Below the pieces are notes generated by a model. The model was not told the DNA's origin. It did no database searches and saw only the letters and a program-made list of their open reading frames with translations. Made by a program: the position numbers and the translations under genes. From contig NZ_BCRO01000091.1 in assembly GCF_001552635.1 (NCBI RefSeq), positions 1 through 41,319 of the forward strand: DNA of 41,319 nucleotides. The letters are read 5' to 3'. Positions within the stretch are counted from its first letter, which is position 1. Each line of letters opens with the position of its first letter. Below, piece after piece: positions 1 through 7,918 of the stretch. This stretch comes from Actinomadura hibisca NBRC 15177. Its GTDB lineage: Bacteria; Actinomycetota; Actinomycetes; Streptosporangiales; Streptosporangiaceae.

Positions 1-3000
1 CCCCGCTGCTGGTTGATGATGCCGAGCTGGTGGAGGATGGCTGCGTGGTTTGTGCTGTTCGGGGGTGTCCAGGGCAGAGTTTGGGTGAGCAGTTGCTGTT
101 CCCAGTCCCACGCGCTCCAGGTGTGCAGCTGGAGGCAGGCTGCGTAGGTTGCGGTGAGGGCGGTGTCCAGGTCACCGGCGGCGTGGGCGTGGAAACGGGC
201 CTGCACCGCGTCCTCCACATCCTGCCGCCGGTCCTGCGGCCAGTTCTGGTAGCGCCACCAGTGGTAGTCGGCCGCGGCCTGATGCGCCGCACCAAGCTCA
301 GCCGGAGCCGTCCAGTCGGGGCGGCCTAGCACCGAAGCGGTCCACCGATGCACCACCCACCCCACCGAGCCGCCCTGCCCACCGGACACCGGCGTCACCA
401 GACCCAACCGCGCCAGTCCCGCCAACGCCGCATCCAGCCCCGCCGGAGCCACCCGCGGCCCCGCCAACCGGCCCCTGACATCCGTATACGCCTGATCCAA
501 CTCCTCCTGCGACAACCCCAGATCCTCCAGGCCCGCCTGCGGGTTGCTCCGGTGGGCTTGGGTGACCATCTCGTCCCAGCGCTGCATGCGGGTATCGCGT
601 TCGGGGTCTGGTTCGGCCGGGGTGCCCACCGACCAGGCCGCGCCGATCCGGTCCACCGAACGCCGGAAGACCGACACCCCCATCAACACCCGCCGCTCCA
701 ACTCGCCCAACAACCCCAGCAGGTCCCCCAGCAGCACATCCCGCGCCGCCAACGTCACCGACTCCGCCAACGCCGCGTCCAGATCACCGGACGTCTGAGC
801 AAGCAGCACAGCCGGGTCCGCGACGTCAGACCGCTCCTTGAGGCCGCGTCTCAAGCGGCGGGTGATGTCGCCGAAGCGGCCCTCGCCGCCCCGCAACAAC
901 GCGTCCAGATACTCCAGCGTGCGCGGATGCCCGCCTACCTCGGCCCATGCCAACTTCTGCTGCTCCGGCGTCAGCGCGTCCAGCCCCGGCAGCCGCCACA
1001 TCAGCTTCCGCGCCTCCGCCAGCGACAGCGGTCCCAGATGGTGAACGAGCAGATCCTCCTCGGCCTCGTCAGGCAACCCGAAGGGATACCGGCTGGTGAC
1101 GATCAATCGGCCTCGGCCCGGCAGCCGTGTCCACTCGGTGAGGAATTCAGCAAGTTCCTCATCGCGGAAAGCCCGCTCGGCGTCGTCGGTGAGGTTGTCC
1201 TCGAAGTTGTCCAGCAGCAGCGTGACCGGCATGTGCGCCATCAGTTCCGACAACGCCTCCAGGCGGACGGTCCTGGGCTGGTCGGCGGCGCGTAGGAAGT
1301 GAGCCAGATTTCGTAGAGGGCCAGCCTCGGCGTGCTGCGCTGTGGCCGCCAGCAGGCGGTCGGCGATCGCGATCATTACCTGGTCAGGATGCTGGCGGCC
1401 GACGACCGACACCACCAGTCCCGCGTCCGTGCCGAGCCGTCCGATCAGCTCGGCCGCCAAGGTGCTCTTGCCCACGCCGCCGATCCCGTGCAGCACCACT
1501 CCGGACGTCCCGCCTCGCAGGGCCGCCAGCAGCTTGCGCAGCTCAGCGCGGCGGCCGACGAAGTCGCCGACCGCGCGGACGACCGTGCCGCGCGCCAGCT
1601 TGATGGCGGGCGGTGGCTTGATTTTCGTATCCACACCGGCGTTCACGTCGTAGAGGGGTAGCGACGGGCCGCGCAGGAAGAGAGCTGGGGTGGCCCATTC
1701 CGCCAACTCCGCGTCGCGGTCTCCAGCAGGTTTGGTCTGGCGCTCTCGTTCCAGGTCGCGGCGCGCCTCCGACAGCGCGGTCAGCACCTCCGGCTGCGGC
1801 CGCAACGCCAGCTCGCGGTACAGCGCTCCGCCCAGCAGCGCCGCATACCGGTCGGTGACTGAGGCCGTCATCGCCAGCACCGCCGGGACACCCGCCGCCG
1901 ACAGGCCGGCCGCCAAGCCGGTCAAGGCCTTCTGCTCCTTGGCCTGGCCGTCCAGCGCGGTCGAGCAACCAGACAGGACGACCAGCGGCACGCCTTCCCC
2001 GGACCGCAACGCTTCAACCAGTCCAGCCGCGTCCACCTCGTCGGTGCCGCCTTCGGCATTCTCCAACTGGAGGAAGCCCGGCTTGGCATGGCAGGAGATG
2101 TGCAGGACGTGGAACCGCTCCACCTTCAACGCGTCTTCGATCGAGGCGAGCGTCCCCTCGTTGAGGATTCGCACATGAGCCGCCGCGTGCTGGCGGGCCT
2201 CGTCCACCGCGTTCAGGATGCGGCGCAGTTCGTCTTCCAGGTCGAGCAGCGGCCCACCGTCCGGGCCGTCTGGGCTGGCCATCACCGCCAGGATGCGTAG
2301 CGGTGCCGGGATGCGGATCGCGGTGGGGGCCGTTTGCGCAGGCAGGTGCCGGTAGAGCTCGACGCTCGGGTGCAGGCACAAAGGCGTGTCCTGGCCGGGC
2401 AGCGTCAGGGTTTCCCATGGCAGGGTCGCCAGGCTGTTGTCGATCCGCAGGCCGAGTCGGAGTGGGGCGTTCTGGCTGGACGCCTCGGTCAGGGCGGCGG
2501 CCAGGGCCTCGCCTGCTGGTCCTGCTAGGAACGTCTCCCCCAGTGTCGTGCCCAGTTCGCGTAGCCGGGCCTGGAGTGCTGCACCGCGTGACGCGTTCGG
2601 GGCGCTGTTCTTGACGAGCAGTGCTGAGGCACCGGCGCGGGCCCGGTCGAGTTCCCAGAGGGTGTGGTCGAAACCGCCTGGTAGCGGGCCAGGATGGTGT
2701 TCGGCTGTGGGGTTGTCGCCGAGCGTTCCGAAGGCCACTTTCTCCGGGGCGATCTCCAAGACCGCCTCGTGCGGGCTTTCGAGGCGGTGGCTTCGGTAAG
2801 GCCCGAGGGGTTTTCCGCCGGGTCGTGCCGAACGGTCCTGGCGCAGGGCGCGGACGAGCTGTTCGTAGGGGCCGTCCTGATCCTCGCCTTGGAAGTCGGC
2901 CGCGACGAGGGTGGCGGCGAAGGTCGGCAGCGGCACGTCGTCCAGAAGCACCGGGATGAAGCGGTGCCCCGCCTTGCGGATCAGGGCCCAGTATCTCTGG

Positions 3001-3239
3001 TCCGAGAAATGGTCGCCCTGCATGGCGCGGCTGAACACGAACACGCTGATGGCGGAGCGTTCGATCAGTTCCTCGGTGCGCCTGACGTACGGGTCGCCCG
3101 GCAACATCTCCCACGCGTCCAGGAGGATCTCCAGGCCGTGCTCGCGCAACCGCTCGTCGTCGCGCAGCCGTGTCGCCATGGGCAACGCCCACTCCAGGTC
3201 ATCCGGAGCGTGGACGATGTACACCCGTTCTGGAGCCAT
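1..3239 (-). CDS. TIR-CHAT-STAND NTPase-(TPR) protein, C-terminus cut by window edge
   Basis: The frame is open from an ATG at 3239 down to the left edge: I read every codon and found no stop in about 1079. An SD-like GGTGAGG (3250-3244) lies 4 nt before the ATG. Residues 1-135 are a TIR domain (begins MAPERVYIVHAPDD, with LLDAWEMLPGD and SVFVFSRA). About 230-510 is a CHAT caspase-like domain with the His in HISCHA (380-385) and the Cys in LSGCST (C425). About 560-900 is a STAND NTPase: P-loop GIGGVGKST (585-593), Walker B-like LLLDNFEDN, and GGHPRTLEYLDALL near 770. TPR repeats begin at the edge (AAILHQLGIINQQR). The usual TIR NADase glutamate (W+4) is replaced: the motif reads F78-S-D-Q-R82. 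It is divergent from the TIR genes to its right and closely resembles the gene at 3798-7918. Role inferred: sensor/effector of an immunity or cell-death system. The STAND subclass (NB-ARC or NACHT) is not settled. Confidence 0.9.
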   Translation of the reverse strand, partial: MAPERVYIVHAPDDLEWALPMATRLRDDERLREHGLEILLDAWEMLPGDPYVRRTEELIERSAISVFVFSRAMQGDHFSDQRYWALIRKAGHRFIPVLLDDVPLPTFAATLVAADFQGEDQDGPYEQLVRALRQDRSARPGGKPLGPYRSHRLESPHEAVLEIAPEKVAFGTLGDNPTAEHHPGPLPGGFDHTLWELDRARAGASALLVKNSAPNASRGAALQARLRELGTTLGETFLAGPAGEALAAALTEASSQNAPLRLGLRIDNSLATLPWETLTLPGQDTPLCLHPSVELYRHLPAQTAPTAIRIPAPLRILAVMASPDGPDGGPLLDLEDELRRILNAVDEARQHAAAHVRILNEGTLASIEDALKVERFHVLHISCHAKPGFLQLENAEGGTDEVDAAGLVEALRSGEGVPLVVLSGCSTALDGQAKEQKALTGLAAGLSAAGVPAVLAMTASVTDRYAALLGGALYRELALRPQPEVLTALSEARRDLERERQTKPAGDRDAELAEWATPALFLRGPSLPLYDVNAGVDTKIKPPPAIKLARGTVVRAVGDFVGRRAELRKLLAALRGGTSGVVLHGIGGVGKSTLAAELIGRLGTDAGLVVSVVGRQHPDQVMIAIADRLLAATAQHAEAGPLRNLAHFLRAADQPRTVRLEALSELMAHMPVTLLLDNFEDNLTDDAERAFRDEELAEFLTEWTRLPGRGRLIVTSRYPFGLPDEAEEDLLVHHLGPLSLAEARKLMWRLPGLDALTPEQQKLAWAEVGGHPRTLEYLDALLRGGEGRFGDITRRLRRGLKERSDVADPAVLLAQTSGDLDAALAESVTLAARDVLLGDLLGLLGELERRVLMGVSVFRRSVDRIGAAWSVGTPAEPDPERDTRMQRWDEMVTQAHRSNPQAGLEDLGLSQEELDQAYTDVRGRLAGPRVAPAGLDAALAGLARLGLVTPVSGGQGGSVGWVVHRWTASVLGRPDWTAPAELGAAHQAAADYHWWRYQNWPQDRRQDVEDAVQARFHAHAAGDLDTALTATYAACLQLHTWSAWDWEQQLLTQTLPWTPPNSTNHAAILHQLGIINQQR

Positions 3240-3406
3240 CCGGCCTCACCAGCCCGCCCGTCGCGCGATCGTGGCATCCCATTAGACGCTCCTCACCGTC
3301 CGTAAGTTGCGAATCACCCGTCACTGACCGAAAGCGGCTCATCCCCGTCCCGACACGTCCGGCGCGCTCTACCGTGGTCGCTACCGCAGACGGGAGGGGA
3401 CCCCGG
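3240..3406. promoter_or_regulatory. divergent intergenic region of the TIR/CHAT island
   Basis: These 167 bp separate the ATGs of two oppositely directed TIR genes, so both promoters should lie here. The plus-strand gene has a strong SD, GGGAGGGGA (3392-3400), 6 nt before its ATG. Minus-strand TCTAAT (3286-3281) could be a -10, but I see no good -35 partner. I could not assign a convincing -10/-35 pair for either direction and saw no clear operator palindrome. Confidence 0.4.
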
Positions 3407-3793
3407 ATGGACGTTTTCATCTCCTACTCGCACGACGACGCCGCGTGGGTGAAGTCGTTCGCCGCCCGGCTCCAGGGCGACGGGATCAAGGTCGCCTATG
3501 ACGAGTTGTTCCTGCTGCCCGGCGACCCGCTCGTCCACTCGATCGAGCAGGCCATCCGCGACTCGACGCACGGCCTGCTCATCTACAGTCCGGCCGCGGC
3601 CGCCAGCCGGTGGGTTCGCGAGGAGTACCAGGCGCTACTGGGGCGCGCCGTGGACGACCCCGACCATCGGCTCATCCCCGTCCTCATCGAGGACGTTGAG
3701 CTGCCGCCCTTCGCGCAGAATCGGGTCTATATCGACTTCCGGAAGGGCATCACCGTCGAGTACGACAAGCTCCTCCAGGCCCTCCGGAACTGA
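3407..3793 (+). CDS. stand-alone TIR domain protein (128 aa)
   Basis: This small soluble protein is essentially one TIR domain: MDVFISYSHDDAAWV at the N-terminus, AYDELFLLPGD (BB-loop region), HGLLIYSPAAA, then W69-V-R-E-E73-Y, which places a glutamate at the usual catalytic W+4 position, and RLIPVLIEDVELPPF near the end. The ATG at 3407 is chosen over an upstream in-frame start because GGGAGGGGA lies 6 nt before it and TIR homology starts immediately. The stop is 4 nt before the GTG of the next TIR-CHAT gene, so the two are probably translationally coupled. TIR domains in bacterial defence typically hydrolyse NAD+ or make cyclic ADP-ribose signals. Activity here is inferred from the retained glutamate. 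It may act as the catalytic partner of the neighbouring large proteins. Confidence 0.88.
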   Translation: MDVFISYSHDDAAWVKSFAARLQGDGIKVAYDELFLLPGDPLVHSIEQAIRDSTHGLLIYSPAAAASRWVREEYQALLGRAVDDPDHRLIPVLIEDVELPPFAQNRVYIDFRKGITVEYDKLLQALRN

Positions 3794-3797
3794 CCCT

Positions 3798-4589
3798 GTG
3801 GAGACCGGTTACGACGTCTACATCTCCTATGCCTCCGAGGACAGGGAGTGGGCGGAACGCCTCGCCGAGCGCCTGGAACAGGCCGGACTGCGGGTCGGCT
3901 TCGATCAGTGGGTGCTGCAACCCGGCGACGTCAGGGTGCACAAGCTGGAAGAGACCATCCGCGTCTCGACGCACGGGCTGCTTGTCTTCAGCCGGGCCGC
4001 ACTGGACGCGCCGTGGGAGCAGGAGAAGTACGCCGCTCTGATGCAGCGCGCGATCACCAACGGGGCTCGTTGCGTGCCGGTGCTCATTGGGGACGTCGAG
4101 CTTCCGGCGTTCGCTGATGCTCGGCATCCGGCTGACTTCCGCGATGTCAGCGACGCCGAGTACGACCAGCGCGTCGAAGAGATCGTCCGAGCACTGCGGG
4201 GTGCTCCGGCGCCCCGGAAGCGTGCGCTAGCCGACCCGACGCACTGGACGCTCCAGATCACCCCGGAACAGGTCATGTTCGGCCCGGCGGACGAGGCCGC
4301 CGAAGCCCAACATGAGCCGAGTGGAACAGCCGCCCGGCTGGAAGGACTGCGCTGGCAACTGGAGTCGGTGCGCCGCCGCAACCGGCATGTGGTCCGGGGT
4401 GAAGATCCCGGAGGAAGCCTGAGTTCGCTGCTGGCCGAGTACGGGCGGGAGTTGGGGGACGCCTACCTGGCCGGTCCGCCGGGGAGGCCCTTCGTGATTG
4501 TCTCGCCAAGGCCGAGGCGCAGGGGGCGGCGCTGCGGCTGGGCCTGCACGTGCCCGACGAACTGGCGGACCTGCCGTGGGAGACGCTGA
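3798..4589 (+). CDS. TIR-CHAT-STAND-TPR protein, N-terminal part before a -1 frameshift
   Basis: A GTG at 3798 starts a TIR domain (METGYDVYISYASEDREW, FDQWVLQPGDV, GLLVFSRAALDAPW). It is followed by a linker containing WTLQITPEQVMFGP that aligns with the same region of the two paralogs. The frame matches the paralogs up to LAGPPG (codons to 4484), then runs into unrelated arginine-rich sequence and stops at 4589. The expected continuation, GEALRDCLAKAEAQGAALRL, is present in the -1 frame from 4481. So 3798-4484 plus 4484-7918 are one ancestral gene of about 1373 codons, close to the 1381-aa paralog at 8522. The TIR catalytic position is changed: W73-E-Q-E-K77, lysine where W+4 glutamate is expected. 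The gene begins 4 nt after the stand-alone TIR stop with no strong SD of its own. Confidence 0.75.
   Translation: METGYDVYISYASEDREWAERLAERLEQAGLRVGFDQWVLQPGDVRVHKLEETIRVSTHGLLVFSRAALDAPWEQEKYAALMQRAITNGARCVPVLIGDVELPAFADARHPADFRDVSDAEYDQRVEEIVRALRGAPAPRKRALADPTHWTLQITPEQVMFGPADEAAEAQHEPSGTAARLEGLRWQLESVRRRNRHVVRGEDPGGSLSSLLAEYGRELGDAYLAGPPGRPFVIVSPRPRRRGRRCGWACTCPTNWRTCRGRR
4481..4486 (+). other. -1 frameshift site in a GGGG run
   Basis: The bases are CCG CCG GGG AGG in the upstream frame. Reading GGG at 4482-4484 and then GAG at 4484-4486 restores the paralogous GP(P/A)GEAL sequence and joins the TIR part to the CHAT part. One extra G would repair the frame. A tRNA-Gly on GGG could slip back one base onto GGG (4481-4483), but no classical X-XXY-YYZ heptamer is present. 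A real loss-of-function deletion, a sequencing/assembly homopolymer error and programmed slippage are all possible. Sequence alone cannot separate them. Confidence 0.7.
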
Positions 4590-7500
4590 CGCCGCCGGGG
4601 ATGACCGAGCCGCTGGCGTTGCACCCGCGCGTCCACCTGTTCCGGTCGGTGGGCAACGGCGGACGCCGGGTCGATGCGCCGCCCGGCCCGTTGCGTGTCC
4701 TGGTCGCCATGGCGGACCCGGACCGGAGCGATGGCGTCTCGCTGGACCTCGAAGCCGAACTCGCCAAGATCCTCGATGCCGTGGAGCGTCCGCGCCGGGG
4801 AGCGGCCGACCGGCCCGGCGCGTTTGTGAACATCCTCAACCTCGGCACGGTCGAAGAGATCCGCGAAGCCCTGCTCCAGCAGCCGTACCACGTGCTGCAC
4901 ATCTCCTGCCACGCCGCACCCGGCAAGCTGCTGCTGGAGGACGCGCAGGGCGCGGTGGACGAGGTCACCACGGAACGGTTCGTCCGTGAGTGCCTGCCGG
5001 CGGGACGGGCCGTGCCACTGCTGGTGTTGTCCGGCTGCTCTACTGCTCTGGGCGCGGGGAAGGACGCCGAGGACGAACAGAACCTCAGCGGCCTGGCACG
5101 TGGGCTGGTGGCGGCGGGCGTCCCCGCGGTGCTGGCGATGACCGCGCCGGTGACGGACCCGTATGCGACCGAGCTGGCCGGGGCGTTGTACTACGAGCTG
5201 GCAATGCGGGAGTCGCCCGACGTGCTGGCGGCGGTCAGCGACGCGCGGCGGTTGCTGGAGGAGGGGCGGCGGCGGCTAGCCGAGGGGACGGTCAAAGCGT
5301 CGCTGGTGGAGTGGGCAACACCGGCGCTGTTCTTGGCGGGGAAGCCGGAGGCGCTGTACGACCCTAAGCAGGAGTTCGAGGAGATCGAGCTGCCGGTCGG
5401 ACCGGAGCTTGCTGCTGCTGTGCCGCTGCGCAAGGTGGGGCAGTTCGTGGGACGGCGGCGGGAGCTGCGGGCGCTGCTCAGCGAGCATCCGCATGTGCTG
5501 CTGCACGGGATTGGTGGCGTCGGCAAGAGCAGTTTGGCGGCTGAGCTGCTGCGGCGGCTGGGACGGTCGGCCGGGATGATCGTGTCGGCGGTGGGGACGA
5601 CCACGCCTGATCAGTTGCTGGGCGATCTGGGGTTGTGCCTGCTGCGGGATTCGGAAGACGAGGCCGTTCGGCGGCTGGCCAACGAGATCAGGCAGCCCGC
5701 CCACTCGTGGCAGGACCGGTTGAAGATGCTCGCACCGCTGCTGGCGCGGGTGCCGGTGACGTTGCTGCTGGACAACTTCGAGGACAACCTGCGCGACACC
5801 GCCGGGCACGAAGTGGGAAACGAGTACCTGAGCGAGTTCCTGGCGGCCTGGATCCGCATGTCAGGCGTGCATCGGACGCTGATCACATGCAGGTACACGT
5901 TCGCGCTGCCGCAACGTGCGCACCGACGACTGAAGTTCCGCCACCTGGGACCGTTATCTCTGGCGGAGGCACGGAAGCTGATGTGGCGGCTGCCGGGGCT
6001 GGACGCGCTGTCAGGTGAGGAGAGAGTGCGTGCTTGGGCTGATGTGGGCGGGCATCCGCGCACACTGGAGTATCTGGACGCGTTGTTGCGGGGTGGCGAG
6101 GCGCGGTTCCCAGACGTGCGGGAGCGTCTAGAGGATTTGCTTGAGCGTGGCGGGGTCACTGATCCGGATGCCTGGTTCGGCGCGGTGGGCGGCGACTTCG
6201 ATGCGGCGTTGGCGGAGTCGGTGACATTGGCGGCGCGGGATGTGCTGCTGGGGGATCTGCTAGGGCTGCTGGGTGAGTTGGAGCGGCGGGTGCTGGTGGG
6301 GGTGTCAGTATTCCAGCGTCCGGTGGACCGGATCGGCGCGGCCTGGCTGGTGGGGACCTTGGCCGAACCTGATCCCGAACGCGACGCACGGCTCCAGCGT
6401 TGGGAGGAGGTGGTCGGCCAGGTCCGCCGGAGCAACCCGCGTGCGGTCTTGGAGGATCTGGGGTTGTCGCAGGAGGAGCTGGAGCAGGCTCACGCGGATT
6501 TCCGGGCCCGGTTGGCGGGGCCGCGGGTGGCTCCGGCGGGGCTGGATGCGGCGTTGGCGGGGCTGGCGCGGTTGGGTCTGGTGACACCGGTGTCCGGTGG
6601 CCGGGACGGCTCGGTGGGGTGGGTGGTGCATCGGTGGACCGCCTCAGCGCTGGCCCGCCCTGCCTGGACCTCCTCTCCTGAACTTGGCGCGGCGCACCAG
6701 GCCGCGGCCGACTACCACTGGTGGCGCTACTGGGTTTGGCCGCAGGACCGGCGGCTGGCTGTGGAGGACGCGGTGCAGGCCCGTTTCCACGCCCACGCCG
6801 CCGGTGACCTGGACACCGCCATCAACGCGACCCGTAGTGTTTGCGACCAGTTGCACACCTGGGGAGCGTGGGACTGGGAACAGCAACTGCTCACCCAAAC
6901 CCTGCCCTGGACACCCCAGACCAGCAAAGACCGCGCCGCCATCCTCCACCAGCTCGGCCTCATCGACCAACAACGGGGCGAATACGAGTCGGCGCTGCAG
7001 TGGTACCGACGGGCTCTGACCATTGATAAGGAATTGGGCGACCGGGCGGGGGTGGCCGTTAGCTACCACCAGCTCGGCATGATCGACGAGTTGCGGGGAG
7101 AGTACGAGCGGGCATTGCAGTGGTACCGCCAATCTCTAACCCTCAAAGAGGAGTTGGGCGACCGGGCAGGCATGGCTCGCACCTACCACCAGCTCAGCAC
7201 GATCGACCTGGAGCGGGGCGAATACGAGCAAGCACTGCAGTGGTGCCGTCAATCTCTAACCCTCAAAAAAGAACTGGGCGACCGGGCAGGCATAGCCGTT
7301 AGCTACCACCAGCTCGGCATCATCGACCAATTGCGGGGAGAGTACGAGCAGGCACTGCAATGGTACCGGCGGGCCCGAACCATTGCCGAGGAGCTGGGTG
7401 ACCGGGCGGGCATAGCCATAATCTCTCACCACCTCGGCATGATCGACGAGGCGCGGGGGGAGTACGAACAGGCGCTGCGGTGGTATCGGCAGTCCTTGAT

Positions 7501-7918
7501 CATCAAAGAGGAGCTGGGTGACCGGGCGGGTATGGCCATCAGCTACCACCACCTCGGCACGATTAGTGAGGAGCGAGGCGAATACGAGCAGGCACTGCAG
7601 TGGTACCGCCTATCCCTGACTATCGCTGAGGAACTGGGCGATCGGGGGGGCATGGCCATCAGCTACGGACAGCTCGGCGTCCTGTTCACCCAGACCGGCC
7701 AGACAGAGCAGGCTGTCGGCCACAGCATCCGCGCCCTGCTCCTCTTTGCCCAACTCGGCTCACCCAATGTCGGAAGACCCCTGAACCAGCTCAACCAGCA
7801 ACGCCAAGCCCTGGGCCCCGAACGGTTCCGCGAACTCCTCATCACCCACACCAACGCCGAGTTCGCCAACGCTGTCATCAACCGCCTAGACGCCGCATCC
7901 CCCAAGGACCCTTCATGA
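4550..7918 (+). CDS. CHAT-STAND NTPase-TPR part of the frameshifted TIR-CHAT gene
   Basis: The frame is open from the frameshift point (4484). The first possible start after it is the GTG at 4550, which lacks an SD and would cut into the CHAT domain, so this part is probably made only by frameshifting or from an intact allele. In the 4550 numbering, CHAT has HISCHA near residue 117 and LSGCSTAL about 45 residues later. The STAND P-loop GIGGVGKSS is near 320, LLLDNFEDN near 405, TCRYTFALP follows, and VGGHPRTLEYLDALL is near 500. Residues about 800-1080 are TPRs, six of them nearly identical 40-residue units plus one degenerate unit. CHAT His and Cys are retained, so protease activity is possible. 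The gene ends in ATGA, overlapping the membrane TIR gene by 4 bp. The region from about 6200 to 6975 is nearly identical to the inverted gene at the left edge. Confidence 0.85.
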   Translation: MPDELADLPWETLTPPGMTEPLALHPRVHLFRSVGNGGRRVDAPPGPLRVLVAMADPDRSDGVSLDLEAELAKILDAVERPRRGAADRPGAFVNILNLGTVEEIREALLQQPYHVLHISCHAAPGKLLLEDAQGAVDEVTTERFVRECLPAGRAVPLLVLSGCSTALGAGKDAEDEQNLSGLARGLVAAGVPAVLAMTAPVTDPYATELAGALYYELAMRESPDVLAAVSDARRLLEEGRRRLAEGTVKASLVEWATPALFLAGKPEALYDPKQEFEEIELPVGPELAAAVPLRKVGQFVGRRRELRALLSEHPHVLLHGIGGVGKSSLAAELLRRLGRSAGMIVSAVGTTTPDQLLGDLGLCLLRDSEDEAVRRLANEIRQPAHSWQDRLKMLAPLLARVPVTLLLDNFEDNLRDTAGHEVGNEYLSEFLAAWIRMSGVHRTLITCRYTFALPQRAHRRLKFRHLGPLSLAEARKLMWRLPGLDALSGEERVRAWADVGGHPRTLEYLDALLRGGEARFPDVRERLEDLLERGGVTDPDAWFGAVGGDFDAALAESVTLAARDVLLGDLLGLLGELERRVLVGVSVFQRPVDRIGAAWLVGTLAEPDPERDARLQRWEEVVGQVRRSNPRAVLEDLGLSQEELEQAHADFRARLAGPRVAPAGLDAALAGLARLGLVTPVSGGRDGSVGWVVHRWTASALARPAWTSSPELGAAHQAAADYHWWRYWVWPQDRRLAVEDAVQARFHAHAAGDLDTAINATRSVCDQLHTWGAWDWEQQLLTQTLPWTPQTSKDRAAILHQLGLIDQQRGEYESALQWYRRALTIDKELGDRAGVAVSYHQLGMIDELRGEYERALQWYRQSLTLKEELGDRAGMARTYHQLSTIDLERGEYEQALQWCRQSLTLKKELGDRAGIAVSYHQLGIIDQLRGEYEQALQWYRRARTIAEELGDRAGIAIISHHLGMIDEARGEYEQALRWYRQSLIIKEELGDRAGMAISYHHLGTISEERGEYEQALQWYRLSLTIAEELGDRGGMAISYGQLGVLFTQTGQTEQAVGHSIRALLLFAQLGSPNVGRPLNQLNQQRQALGPERFRELLITHTNAEFANAVINRLDAASPKDPS
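6949..7668 (+). repeat. six tandem 120-bp units encoding TPRs
   Basis: Six in-frame units of exactly 120 bp (40 residues) repeat without spacers. Each encodes a consensus like HQLG-ID-RGEYEQALQWYR followed by SLTI-EELGDRAG. A seventh, degenerate unit (7669-7788) closes the array. The units differ mainly at synonymous and solvent-type positions, which suggests recent duplication or homogenisation. The TPRs of the paralog at 8522-12667 are much more diverged, so the homogeneity is specific to this gene. The array is a natural site of copy-number change and of assembly collapse. Confidence 0.88.

Noticed and set aside
3498..3797. Upstream in-frame extension of the frameshifted TIR-CHAT gene
   Set aside because: It overlaps the real stand-alone TIR gene in another frame, and its translation is Ser/Arg/Thr-rich noise. 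TIR homology starts at the GTG 3798.
6949..7788. Tandem 120-bp repeats considered as a CRISPR or non-coding satellite array
   Set aside because: There are no unique spacers, the period is an exact multiple of 3, the frame is open and the translation matches TPR units of the paralogs.
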